Under the pieces are notes generated by a model. The model was not told the DNA's origin. It saw only the letters and a program-made list of their open reading frames with translations, and did not search any database. From Paractinoplanes abujensis (GTDB lineage Bacteria > Actinomycetota > Actinomycetes > Mycobacteriales > Micromonosporaceae), in assembly GCF_014204895.1 (NCBI RefSeq), contig NZ_JACHMF010000001.1:7130001-7194000 (forward strand): a stretch of 64,000 nt of DNA, written 5' to 3'. The translations under genes and the position numbers were made by a program. Positions 52,810 to 61,254 of the stretch are shown here, one piece after another. Positions within the stretch are counted from its first letter, which is position 1; each line of letters begins with the position of its first letter.

Positions 52810-55310
52810 CGGGTCTCCAAACGCAGGAACGTCACGGAACTGGCCGGCAACTCGCGGGTGAAGGTCGAGCCCAGCCCGCGAACGGTCGAGGTGACCGGCA
52901 GGATCGGTTCGGCCGAGCGGGTGTTCTGCTCGCCCGGGTCACCGGCGAGGACGGTCATCCGGCCCGTGGACCGCACGCGGAGCCCACCGAGATCGACCTT
53001 GGTCAAGGCCGGCGACGTCGAGGCGTTGACGATCTTGACAATCAGTTCCCCCGTACGCTGGTCGCGCGTGACGACCTGGGCGAAGGGCTCGGTGACCTGG
53101 TTGTCGTCGAAGCTGCCCCACACCTCGCCGTCGCGGATCAGGGTCACCTTCGTGCCGCGCACCTCGATCCGCAGGTCGTACGTCTGCCCCGTGGTGACCG
53201 TGTCGGGCCGGGTGAGCAGCTGTTCCTTGGCCGCGGCGGACCCGGTGGCCTTCTCGATCGCGCCCTGGGTGTTGTTCCAGCCGCCCAGGTTCCACCAGTA
53301 CCAGGTGCCTGAGTCCTTGATCCCGAACGGGATGAGGAAGCCCTCGGCGCCTGCGGTCTTGGTGGCCTTCAGGCTGATGTCGTAGTCGGTCGCGGTGATG
53401 CCGGTGGCCGCGGCGACCATCGTGTTCTCGGCCGCGACGTCGGTCTGTGCGTACGCGCCGTCGGTGACCGTCCACGTGCCGCGGTTCTCGATCGGGCTCC
53501 AGCCGTCCGCGTTGCCGTCGTTGAAGTCGTCCGCCAGCAGCACTGTCCCGTCGGGCGCGGTGACCTTGAGGTCGTCGTAGCGGGCCGCCGTACGCCAGGT
53601 GGAGAGCCCGACCCGCCCGGTGATCGGCTTCGGCTGCACGACCCGGCCGCCGGTCACCGTGGACGGCACGACCCGGTCGCCCACATTGTTCATGAACAGC
53701 TTCTGCACCTGGTAGCTGGTCGACCCCCACGACTCGTCGTTGTCGAACCAGATCAGGTCGGGCCGCCACTGCACGTTGTCGACGTTGGCGAACAGCGGGG
53801 CGTACGCGGCCATCTTGACCACGTCGGCGTTGCGTTCGAGGCCGGTCATGTAGGCCGCCTCGGCCAGCGAGTTGAAGAACTTGGCATCCTGCGATGCGTA
53901 CTCACCCAGGAAGACCTTTGGGCCTTTGCGGTCGTACGAGTCGTAGCGGTCGTTGTTCTGCAGGAACCAGTTCGGGCTGTTGTAGTAGTGCTCGTCGACC
54001 ATCTCGGTGCCCGCGGCCCTGTTCTTGGCCCACAGGTTGTCGAACGTGACGCCCATGTCGTCCGGGCCGGAGTTGCTGATCACCGTGACGGCCGGGTACT
54101 TCGCCTTGATCGCCTCGCGGAACTTGAGGAAGTTCGCGAAGTACTCCTCGGGCAGGTTCTCCTCGTTGCCCACCGCGACCATGGTCAGGCCGAACGGCTT
54201 GGGGTGGCCCATCCGGGCCCGTACCCTGCCCCAAGTCGAGGTGGCCGGGCCGTTGGCGAACTCGATCAGGTCCAGCGTGTCCTGGATGTGCCGCTGCAGC
54301 AGGGCCGGGTCGTCGGTCGCGCGGTTCTGCCCGCAGCCGGTGACCAGCGCCGGCACCACGGGCAGCGGGGCGGCGCCGATGTCCTCGCTGAACTGGAAGT
54401 ATTCGTAGTAGCCGAGCCCATAGCTCTGGTTGTAGCCCCAGAAGTTGGCGTTGGTGGCGCGCGCCTCGACCGGACCGACGGTGTCCTTCCACTGGTACGA
54501 GCGGGCCCGCGGGAAGTTCGACGCGGCGTCGTACGCGTAGTGGCTGCCGGTGTTGACCAGGCACCCACCGGGGAAGCGGACGAAGCCGGGGTGCAGCGCG
54601 GCGACCTTCTGCGCGAGGTCCTTGCGCAGGCCGTTGGGGCGTCCCTGGTAGGTGTCGCGCGGGAACAGCGACACCATGTCGAGCCGGTGCGTGCCCGTGC
54701 CGGTGGCCGACACCGTCAGCCGTCCGGCGTCGCTGGTGCTGGTGGCGCGCAGTGTGCCCGCGTACCGGGACCAGGTGTCGCCCTTGATCGTAATCGTGAG
54801 TGGGGCGGCCAGCGCGGTGCCGCCGGCCGTCGCCAGCGAGATCGTCAGCGGCGAGCCGGAGTCGGAGCGGGCCCACACCGAGAAGTCGTAGAGGTTGCCC
54901 TTCGCGACCGCGACGCCGCTGTTGTAGCCGGCGTTGGTGACGCTCGCCGGGCCGGTCAACCGCAGGTACGTACGGTTGCGCTCGTTGAGGCGGGCCTCGT
55001 CGTCGACGGTGGTCGCCGTGCCGGTCGTGGTCCAGCCGGTCAGCCCGGTGTAAGCCCGGTTGTCCGCGGCCTGGAACTCGAAGGAGCGGTTGCGGACCAG
55101 TTCGGCGTAGAGCCCGCCGTCGGCCGCGTAGTTGATGTCCTCGAAGAAGACGCCGTACATCTCCTCGCCGATGGCGGCGCCGCTCGCGCGCGGGTCGACG
55201 GTGATCGTGTAGTCGGGTGTGGGCGCGGCGGCGGCCGGTGGGGCGACCGCCAGCGGTAGGGCGGCCAGCGCGGCAACGGCGCCGGCCGTACGGGATCGGA
55301 AGCGGGCCAC
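52806..55310 (-). CDS. secreted alpha-L-arabinofuranosidase, GH51 type, multidomain
   Basis: 834 aa from GTG 55310 (GGGGAGGA upstream). Sec signal (VARFRSRTAGAVAALAALPL...AAA). The N-terminal strand GVFFEDINYAADGGLYAELVRNRSFEF is followed by an inserted carbohydrate-binding-like domain (about 90-220). The TIM barrel has acid/base Glu383 (VAVGNEENLP) and nucleophile Glu470 (VFLGEYAS). A further lectin-like domain (about 590-750, DDFNDGNADGWSPIENRG) is inserted before the C-terminal beta domain. Works with the co-translated GH43 on arabinose side chains. Confidence 0.88.
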   Translation of the reverse strand: MARFRSRTAGAVAALAALPLAVAPPAAAAPTPDYTITVDPRASGAAIGEEMYGVFFEDINYAADGGLYAELVRNRSFEFQAADNRAYTGLTGWTTTGTATTVDDEARLNERNRTYLRLTGPASVTNAGYNSGVAVAKGNLYDFSVWARSDSGSPLTISLATAGGTALAAPLTITIKGDTWSRYAGTLRATSTSDAGRLTVSATGTGTHRLDMVSLFPRDTYQGRPNGLRKDLAQKVAALHPGFVRFPGGCLVNTGSHYAYDAASNFPRARSYQWKDTVGPVEARATNANFWGYNQSYGLGYYEYFQFSEDIGAAPLPVVPALVTGCGQNRATDDPALLQRHIQDTLDLIEFANGPATSTWGRVRARMGHPKPFGLTMVAVGNEENLPEEYFANFLKFREAIKAKYPAVTVISNSGPDDMGVTFDNLWAKNRAAGTEMVDEHYYNSPNWFLQNNDRYDSYDRKGPKVFLGEYASQDAKFFNSLAEAAYMTGLERNADVVKMAAYAPLFANVDNVQWRPDLIWFDNDESWGSTSYQVQKLFMNNVGDRVVPSTVTGGRVVQPKPITGRVGLSTWRTAARYDDLKVTAPDGTVLLADDFNDGNADGWSPIENRGTWTVTDGAYAQTDVAAENTMVAAATGITATDYDISLKATKTAGAEGFLIPFGIKDSGTWYWWNLGGWNNTQGAIEKATGSAAAKEQLLTRPDTVTTGQTYDLRIEVRGTKVTLIRDGEVWGSFDDNQVTEPFAQVVTRDQRTGELIVKIVNASTSPALTKVDLGGLRVRSTGRMTVLAGDPGEQNTRSAEPILPVTSTVRGLGSTFTRELPASSVTFLRLETR

Positions 55311-55392
55311 GGGGGTCCTCCCCTTGTTCGCGCTCGCCTGAGTGCGTGACCGGTGGCGTCGTCGGCGCACTTGAGAGCGTGAAGTCGGTCGA

Positions 55393-55406
55393 TGTTAGCG
55401 TTCACC
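55393..55406. promoter_or_regulatory. possible LacI-family operator before GH51-GH43
   Basis: TGTTAGCGTTCACC lies about 85 bases upstream of the GTG. Its left half matches the TGTTAGC arm common to actinobacterial LacI-type sugar repressors; the right arm is imperfect (4 of 7). No repressor gene is in the window. Confidence 0.35.
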
Positions 55407-55439
55407 ATAAAGGCATCGCCGAGGGAAGGCCAGGGGTGA

Positions 55440-56336
55440 CTAAAGAGCTTGCGGAGGTACGCGGGGCCCGTCGCCCGCCAGCACGAAGACATCCTCGCCG
55501 AGCGGCTCGACCAGGCCGTCCTCGACCAGCCCGGCCAGCGCGCGAGCCCGCTGCACGTCGTCGTTCCAGACCCCGTCGAGGCGTTGGCGGGGAACCGGGC
55601 CGGTCGCGTGCCGCAGCACCTCCAGCAGCAGGCCGCGCACCTGACGATCGGTTCCGGCGTACCGCTGCGGTTTACGGCTCGGCCCCTCGAGCGCGGGCGA
55701 ACCGTTGCGCCGCCACGCGCAGACCGCCTCGAACGGGCACTCGGGGCAGTGCGGCGAGCGGGCCACGCACACGAGCGCGCCCAGCTCCATGAAGGCGATG
55801 CTGGCCCGCGCGGCCCGGGCCGGCTCGTCGGGCAGCAGCTCGGCCATCGCGACCAGGTCGGCCGCGGTGGTGGTGGGGCCCGCGTCGGGCTTGCCTTCGA
55901 CGGCCCGCGACACCACCCGGCGCACGTTCGTGTCGACCACGGGGTGACGCTGCCCGTACGCGAAAGTGGCGACCGCGCGCCCGGTGTAGGTGCCCACGCC
56001 CGGCAGCGCCAGCAGCTGATCGAGATCGGACGGCACCTGGCCGTCGTGCCGCTCGACCATGGCCACCGCGCAGGCGTGCAGCCGCATGGCCCGGCGCGGA
56101 TAGCCCAGCCGGCCCCACATGCGGATCGCCTCGGACGGCGGGTCGGCGGCCAGATCGGCCGGGGTGGGCCAGCGGGTCATCCAGGAGCGCCAGGCGGGCT
56201 CGACCCGGACGACCGGGGTCTGCTGCAGCATCACCTCACTGACCAGCACCCCCCAGGCTGTCGTGTCGGGCTGCCGCCAGGGCAGATCGCGGGCATTCTT
56301 GTCGAACCACGTGATGGCGTCATCGGCGAGAGTCAT
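55440..56336 (-). CDS. mutY: A/G-specific adenine glycosylase
   Basis: Base-excision repair enzyme removing A opposite 8-oxoG. 298 aa: catalytic Glu34 (SEVMLQQT), HhH LLALPGVGTYTGRAV, Asp135 (VVDTNVRR), and the 4Fe-4S ligands Cys190, Cys197, Cys200, Cys206 (C-x6-C-x2-C-x5-C). The C-terminal NUDIX-like 8-oxoG recognition domain is very short, as in actinobacterial MutY. ATG 56336; frame upstream to 56633 is not family-like. Confidence 0.94.
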   Translation of the reverse strand: MTLADDAITWFDKNARDLPWRQPDTTAWGVLVSEVMLQQTPVVRVEPAWRSWMTRWPTPADLAADPPSEAIRMWGRLGYPRRAMRLHACAVAMVERHDGQVPSDLDQLLALPGVGTYTGRAVATFAYGQRHPVVDTNVRRVVSRAVEGKPDAGPTTTAADLVAMAELLPDEPARAARASIAFMELGALVCVARSPHCPECPFEAVCAWRRNGSPALEGPSRKPQRYAGTDRQVRGLLLEVLRHATGPVPRQRLDGVWNDDVQRARALAGLVEDGLVEPLGEDVFVLAGDGPRVPPQAL

Positions 56337-56343
56337 GGCAGGT

Positions 56344-56354
56344 CTTACTGTAAG
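56344..56354. promoter_or_regulatory. symmetrical -10 shared by divergent mutY and ACT-domain gene
   Basis: CTTAC-T-GTAAG is a perfect palindrome. On the plus strand TACTGT (56346-56351) is six bases before the GTG at 56358. On the minus strand TACAGT is ten bases before the mutY ATG. Only 21 bases separate the start codons, so both mRNAs are probably leaderless or nearly so. Confidence 0.5.
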
Positions 56355-56357
56355 CGG

Positions 56358-56861
56358 GTGGATGAGCTCGCCATCACCGTCATCGGTCCCGACCGGACCA
56401 GCATCGTCGCCGACGTGACCGAGGCCCTGGCCGGAGTCGGGGCCAACCTGACCGACTCCACCATGACCCGCCTGCGCGGACACTTCACGATGACCCTGAT
56501 CTGCACCGGACCCTCCGCCTCGGCGGCCGAGGAGGCGCTGGCGCCGCTGGAGGGGGTCGTCACCTCGGTGCGGTCCGTCTCCGCCGAGTCCGACAAAACC
56601 GACAAGGGCGAGCCGTACGTGGTGAGTGTCCACGGCGCCGACCGGCTCGGCATCGTGGCCGCGGTGACCCGGGTGGTCGCGGCGGCGGGCGGAAACATCA
56701 CCGATTTGAGTACCCGGCTGTCCGGCTCCCTCTACGTGCTGATCGCCGAGGTCGACCTGCCGGGCGGGTCCGCTGACGAACTGGCCGAGCAGCTGGCGGT
56801 GGCCGCGGCCGAACTGGGCGTCGAGGTGACCCTGCGGCGCGCCGAGTCGGAGATCCTGTGA
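56358..56861 (+). CDS. tandem ACT-domain protein, GcvR-like
   Basis: 167 aa made of two ACT domains (LAITVIGPDRTSIVADVTEALAGVGANL and YVVSVHGADRLGIVAAVTRVVAAAGGNI), as in GcvR/formyltetrahydrofolate-deformylase regulatory regions. Likely an amino-acid-sensing regulator, ligand unknown. GTG start; its stop overlaps the def start (GTGA). Confidence 0.88.
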   Translation: MDELAITVIGPDRTSIVADVTEALAGVGANLTDSTMTRLRGHFTMTLICTGPSASAAEEALAPLEGVVTSVRSVSAESDKTDKGEPYVVSVHGADRLGIVAAVTRVVAAAGGNITDLSTRLSGSLYVLIAEVDLPGGSADELAEQLAVAAAELGVEVTLRRAESEIL

Positions 56862-57388
56862 CGATCACCTGGGACGGGCCGCAGGGCAAGATCCTTCCGG
56901 TCCTCACCGCGCCCGACACGGTGCTCAGCACCGTCGGCGACGAGGTCGACCCGGCCGACCCGGCCGTCGTGCAGCTGGCGGCCGACCTGGTCGCCACCAT
57001 GCGCGTCTCGCCCGGCTGCGTGGGGCTGGCCGCCCCGCAGGTCGGGGTGGGGGCCCAGCTCTTCGCGGTCGACGTGACCGGCCACCCCAAGGCGGCCACC
57101 ACGCACGGCGCTTTCGTGCTGTGCAACGCGAAAATCATCGAGGCCAGCCGCTGGAAGGCCGGCCGCGAAGGCTGCATGTCGGTGCCCGACCTGACCGGTG
57201 ACGTCAAGCGGGCCGGGCGCGTCGTGGTCGCGGCCACCCTGCCCGGCAGCGGCGAAGAGGTCACGGTGACGACCGATGCGTTCGAGGCGCGGGCGTTGCA
57301 ACACGAGATCGACCACTGCGCGGGAAAGCTTTTTCTCGATCGTGTCGCCGGGGCGCACGCGATCTACCAGCGTAAGGTCTACCTCTGA
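56858..57388 (+). CDS. def: peptide deformylase
   Basis: Removes the N-formyl group from nascent proteins. 176 aa with motif 1 VGLAAPQVG, motif 2 EGCMSVP (metal ligand Cys106) and motif 3 QHEIDH (His149, catalytic Glu150, His153). Coupled to the ACT-domain gene by GTGA overlap. Confidence 0.95.
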   Translation: MTITWDGPQGKILPVLTAPDTVLSTVGDEVDPADPAVVQLAADLVATMRVSPGCVGLAAPQVGVGAQLFAVDVTGHPKAATTHGAFVLCNAKIIEASRWKAGREGCMSVPDLTGDVKRAGRVVVAATLPGSGEEVTVTTDAFEARALQHEIDHCAGKLFLDRVAGAHAIYQRKVYL

Positions 57389-57471
57389 CTCTTTTGTTGT
57401 GAGTCGGTGTCGCATAACCTCGGCGCGTCGCGTCGGGCTCGCGGGCGCGCGGGTTTACCGTGGGCCCCACT

Positions 57472-58254
57472 ATGCGATCGACGGTTGGTCCCCTTCCTTC
57501 CGCCGTCTACTGGCGGCGTCGTGCAGTCGTGCTGGGCGCAGTGCTGCTCGGCATCATCGTGCTGTTCGTTTCGTGTTCCGGCGGCGATGACAACAAGGGC
57601 CAGAAACAGGGGCAGACGCCGACGTCGAACTCGTCGCAGTACCCGACGCCCGAGCCCGGCTCGCCCGAGCCGTCGTTCCTGGACGGCCGGCCCGGCAACA
57701 ACGGCCCGTCGCTCCCGGCGCCCGGCGATCTTCAGTCGCAGCCGTCCGGTGACGACGCGTCCACCGAGACGCTGCCGCCGACCGGAGGATCCGGCACCGG
57801 CACCGGCACCGGCAGCGGCGCCGACGGGCAGAACACCGGCGTCACCGCGCCCGCCGACGGCTCCTGCGCCGACGCGGAGATCACGGTCACCCCGATCCCG
57901 GCGTCGACGAACCTCAAGCGGGGCCAGACGGTCCAGATCGAACTCAAGATCAAGAACAACAGCCAGCGCACGTGCTCGCGCGACGTCGGCGCCGACCCGC
58001 AGGAGCTCTACATCGACCAGGGCGCCCGCAAATACTGGTCGTCCGACACCTGCAGCACGGCCAAGGGTGGCGACGTCCGGCAACTCCCGCCCGGCCAGGA
58101 ACTGACATACAAGGTCACCTGGAACGGCCGACAGTCGAACACCTGCGCCGGTGGCTCGGCGACCGGCCCCAACCCGCCGCCCGGCCAGTTCGAGCTGCGC
58201 GCCCGCCTGGGCACGCTGGTGAGCAACCCGGTCGCGCTGACGATCTCAGCCTGA
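57472..58254 (+). CDS. secreted or membrane-anchored protein with Pro/Ser/Thr linker
   Basis: 260 aa. Signal-anchor or lipoprotein signal (VVLGAVLLGIIVLFVSC, possible lipobox Cys) is followed by a ~90-residue low-complexity linker (GTGTGTGSG). The ~115-residue C-terminal beta domain has four cysteines (DGSCADAEI, RTCSRD, DTCSTA, NTCAGG) and VTPIPASTNLKRGQTVQIEL, the look of an Ig-like or DUF4232-type extracellular domain. Function unknown. GTG 57460 is an alternative start. Confidence 0.7.
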   Translation: MRSTVGPLPSAVYWRRRAVVLGAVLLGIIVLFVSCSGGDDNKGQKQGQTPTSNSSQYPTPEPGSPEPSFLDGRPGNNGPSLPAPGDLQSQPSGDDASTETLPPTGGSGTGTGTGSGADGQNTGVTAPADGSCADAEITVTPIPASTNLKRGQTVQIELKIKNNSQRTCSRDVGADPQELYIDQGARKYWSSDTCSTAKGGDVRQLPPGQELTYKVTWNGRQSNTCAGGSATGPNPPPGQFELRARLGTLVSNPVALTISA

Positions 58255-58770
58255 GTGGTCGCCGCCCTCGAGCTCTACCTGGACGTGGACGCCACACGCC
58301 GGGTCCGGACCCTGTGGCGGGCCCTCGAGGACGAGGGCATCCCGACGATGAAGTCGCTGCTGAACGACAAGCACCGCCCGCACGTCTCGCTGGCCGCGGC
58401 CCGCACCCTCGAGCCGTCGACGGTCGTCGAGGCCCTCGCCGGCCTGACCGTGGGCCGGGGCCTGACCCTGGACATGACCTTCGTGGGCCAGTTCGTCGGC
58501 CGGGTGCTGTGGCTGGGCGTCACCCCGACCGCCGAGCTGCTGACCCACCACGCCGCGGTGCACGAGCGGCTGGCGGCCGCGGGCGTCGAGACGTGGGACC
58601 TCTACGAGCCGGGGCACTGGGTTCCGCACTGCACCGTCTCGATGCGTGTGCCCAACCCGCAGATGGGCCACGCCGTCCGCCGCTGCCTGGAGATCCTGCC
58701 CCTGCGGGCCACCGTGACCGGGGCCGGGCTGGCCGACCACGCCAACGACATCGACGTCCCGCTGACCTGA
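58255..58770 (+). CDS. 2'-5' RNA ligase family (2H phosphoesterase) protein
   Basis: 171 aa with two HxT/S motifs: His43-Val-Ser45 (RPHVSLA) and His125-Cys-Thr127 (VPHCTVSM). These are the active-site pair of LigT/2H phosphoesterases acting on 2',3'-cyclic or 2'-5' phosphodiesters. The GTG follows the previous stop directly, so the genes are cotranscribed. Substrate unknown. Confidence 0.85.
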   Translation: MVAALELYLDVDATRRVRTLWRALEDEGIPTMKSLLNDKHRPHVSLAAARTLEPSTVVEALAGLTVGRGLTLDMTFVGQFVGRVLWLGVTPTAELLTHHAAVHERLAAAGVETWDLYEPGHWVPHCTVSMRVPNPQMGHAVRRCLEILPLRATVTGAGLADHANDIDVPLT

Positions 58771-58791
58771 GCCCGCCTCGCCGCGGATGTC

Positions 58792-59583
58792 TTAGAGGCC
58801 GACTTTCTTGACGCCATAGGTGGCCTGGGCCGTGGTGAAGCCCTCGAACTTGAGTTGCTTGATCAGCCCCGACCGGGAGAACGAGCTGCTGTCCAAGTAT
58901 TCCTGAGCCTTCTTGGCGGCCTGTTCGTTCCAGTTGGCTTTCTGTGCGTCCACGCCGACTGTCGCGTCCTTCGTGGAGAACCCCTCGAATTTGAGCTGCT
59001 TGATCAGGCCGGAGCGCGAGAAAGCCATGTACGACAGGTAGTCGGCGGCCTTGTCGACCGCGTTCTGCTGGGACACGCTCAGTTTCTGCTCGGGCTCGTC
59101 GACCGGTTCGGCGGGTGCTGCCTCGGTGGGCTTGGCGGCCTCTTTGGTGCCGGTCGGCGCGGCGGCCGCGGGCTTGGAGGTCGCCGGAGTCGTGGCAATG
59201 ACACCGATCGCGCTGTTCGGCTCGGGCTTGTCGCTGCCCCCACCCGCGAAAGCAGCACCGACGCAGACCAGCAGGACAAAGATGCCACCGCCGATGAGGC
59301 CGAACTTCAGCTTCCGGCCGGTCTTCTTCTTGGGCTCGGGAACCAGCATCGGCGGCGGCCCGTAAGGGGGTGGCTGCTGGCCGTACTGCGATGGCTGCTG
59401 GAAGTACTGGGGCGGTTGCTGGGCGGCATACTGCGGGGGCTGCTGGCCGTACTGATAAGGCGGCTGCTGCCCGTGCTGCGGTGGCAACCCGTACGGCTGT
59501 GGCGGTGGCCCGTAGGGCTGTGGCGGCTGCTGGCCGTAGTGGGGCTGCTGCGGGTCGTCCGGCGGCTGGACGGGCGAACTCAT
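58792..59583 (-). CDS. Ltp-family membrane-anchored protein with two C-terminal repeats
   Basis: 263 aa. A cytoplasmic Pro/Gln/Tyr-rich tail (about 1-85, QQPP/QYGQQPP repeats), one TM (about 92-113), an Ala/Pro/Thr linker, then two copies of a ~48-residue module. Each module begins (A)VDKAADYLSYMAFSRSGLIKQLKFEGFS or AKKAQEYLDSSSFSRSGLIKQLKFEGFT in effect, ending ATVGVDA/ATYGVKK. This is the 'host cell surface-exposed lipoprotein' (Ltp) repeat, known from a streptococcal phage superinfection-exclusion lipoprotein. Here it is anchored by a TM, not a lipid. Confidence 0.85.
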   Translation of the reverse strand: MSSPVQPPDDPQQPHYGQQPPQPYGPPPQPYGLPPQHGQQPPYQYGQQPPQYAAQQPPQYFQQPSQYGQQPPPYGPPPMLVPEPKKKTGRKLKFGLIGGGIFVLLVCVGAAFAGGGSDKPEPNSAIGVIATTPATSKPAAAAPTGTKEAAKPTEAAPAEPVDEPEQKLSVSQQNAVDKAADYLSYMAFSRSGLIKQLKFEGFSTKDATVGVDAQKANWNEQAAKKAQEYLDSSSFSRSGLIKQLKFEGFTTAQATYGVKKVGL

Positions 59584-59836
59584 GCGTGCTTCTCCTTGTA
59601 GCGCTTTATCGCGGCACCTTCACGACGACGGCTGATTCTTCGTTGCTGCATCGGAGGCCCGGTGATGAACGAACTGATATGAGTTCGCGCATGCCGCGTT
59701 CGAGGCTGTAAGCCTGCGCTTGCCTTGACCACTGCGGTACACCCGAACGGGCAGCTTTCGACCTTCGCGAGCTGCGGTTTCTTGACCGCCCGGTGCGCTA
59801 CAGACGGACATAGACGAGCCGGATGTTCCCGGACTT

Positions 59837-60112
59837 TTACCGCCTTGAGGGCACCGGTACGTACGTTTTCATCACCCGAGGTGCTCGGTACGCCCGCACA
59901 ATGACCCGCAGGGCGTGGGTCAGGCCGACGTAGCGCTCATCGGCGAGGTCCATGGCTTGCCAGTCCTTCGCCGGCTGGTCGATCAGGTCGAGCATCGGCA
60001 GGTGGCTGTCCAGCAGAGCTTCCCCGCCAAATCGACCCGCAACGTCGGCGTAGCGGTGGTTGTCCGCCTCGGTGCAGCGCCGCAGGTACGCGACCAGTTC
60101 ACGGTCATCCAC
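59837..60112 (-). CDS. small hypothetical protein
   Basis: 91 aa from GTG 60112 (VDDRELVAYLRRCTEADNHRYADVAGRF... LADERYVGLTHALRVIVRAYRAP). Soluble, probably helical. No SD and no recognised motif; composition looks coding, and it is the only credible frame in this gap. Confidence 0.5.
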   Translation of the reverse strand: MDDRELVAYLRRCTEADNHRYADVAGRFGGEALLDSHLPMLDLIDQPAKDWQAMDLADERYVGLTHALRVIVRAYRAPRVMKTYVPVPSRR

Positions 60113-60156
60113 CGAGCCATTCTTGCGCGCTGACTTTGAAGGGTGACCCCGTCCGC

Positions 60157-60774
60157 TTACCTGAACCCGGTGAAGGTCAGCAGCACCCAACCGATTGCGG
60201 TCAGGGGGAGCGTGAGCAGCAGGGCCAGTCCGCGCTGGGGCCACGACCGGCCGACCAGCAGCGTGGTCAGCACACCGAGCGCGATCAGCACGGCGCCCGA
60301 GCCGATCTGCCCGGCGGTGCCGTACGAGGGGTCGCCGACGCGGCGCAGCTGGATGACGGCCTCGGCGAACAGCACGGCGCCGGGCATCGCCATCGCCGCC
60401 ACGCGCAGCCGGCCCGGCGTACGGGCGATCACCCCGGCCGCCCCGAAGACCGCGCCCGCCACCACGCCCAGACCCATCCAGAGCAGCGCGGTGCGGTTGT
60501 ACGCGTTGGACACGTCGTCGTTCTGGATCACCGTCGCCGCCAGGTAGTAGAACGGCACGGCGACGACCAGGCAGACGATCGCCCCGGCGATGCCCACGGG
60601 CAGGCTCCAGCGGAACCGGTACGTCAGCAGGAATGCCACCACCGCCCAGACCGCGATCGAGTTCCCCAGGTCCCCGAACGGCGACGGCACGTACTTGATC
60701 CAGATGAAGTCGACGACGCCCAGCAGGATGCCGGCGGCAGGCGCGACCACGACGGCGCTGCTTTTGTTGACCAT
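60157..60774 (-). CDS. six-TM membrane protein (DUF6518-like)
   Basis: 205 aa with about six TM helices and short loops (AAGILLGVVDFIWIKYVP, GNSIAVWAVVAFLLTYRF, VIQNDDVSNAYNRTALLW). The layout recalls DUF6518 proteins of actinobacteria; function unknown. ATG 60774 is chosen; ATG 60798 adds eight residues. Confidence 0.7.
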   Translation of the reverse strand: MVNKSSAVVVAPAAGILLGVVDFIWIKYVPSPFGDLGNSIAVWAVVAFLLTYRFRWSLPVGIAGAIVCLVVAVPFYYLAATVIQNDDVSNAYNRTALLWMGLGVVAGAVFGAAGVIARTPGRLRVAAMAMPGAVLFAEAVIQLRRVGDPSYGTAGQIGSGAVLIALGVLTTLLVGRSWPQRGLALLLTLPLTAIGWVLLTFTGFR

Positions 60775-60889
60775 GATTGACGAGCCTACGAACGCCACCC
60801 GGTCCGCGCATCGAACCCGCGGCGGATCAACCGCCCGGTGGGTCCGCCGAAAGTTCGACCCCTGCCGGCGGTTTGAGGGCGCGACCGGT

Positions 60890-61252
60890 TCAGCGGCGCC
60901 GGAGGGCGCGTACGGTCGCCGGGGTCAGGGCGACCAGTCCCACCGCCAGCAGCGTGATCACAGCCTGGCCGATCCGGCCCGCGGTCACGCCGGGTGCGGT
61001 GTCGACGACGTAGTTGGCGTAGAAGTTGGCCAGCGCGTCGGTCACCAGGATGAAGCCGCCCACGTAGAGGCCGGCGACGGGCCGGCACAGCAGCAGGAGC
61101 ACCGCCAGCGCGTCCAAGACGGTGAGCGAGACGAAATAGGCCGCCAACCACCCCGGCAGGCCCGGATAACCACCGGTGACCAGCTGAAAGACGTGGACCA
61201 CCGTGCCGTAGGCGAAGACCACCGCGGCGGCTCGCACCACGAGCAGGGGCAA
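60890..61252 (-). CDS. four-TM membrane protein downstream of disA
   Basis: 120 aa with four TM helices and an Arg-rich end (TVRALRRR). TTG 61252 starts two bases after the disA stop; GTG codons at 61240 and 61237 are alternatives. Probably cotranscribed with disA, but no link to c-di-AMP is known. Confidence 0.6.
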   Translation of the reverse strand: MPLLVVRAAAVVFAYGTVVHVFQLVTGGYPGLPGWLAAYFVSLTVLDALAVLLLLCRPVAGLYVGGFILVTDALANFYANYVVDTAPGVTAGRIGQAVITLLAVGLVALTPATVRALRRR

Positions 61253-61254
61253 CG

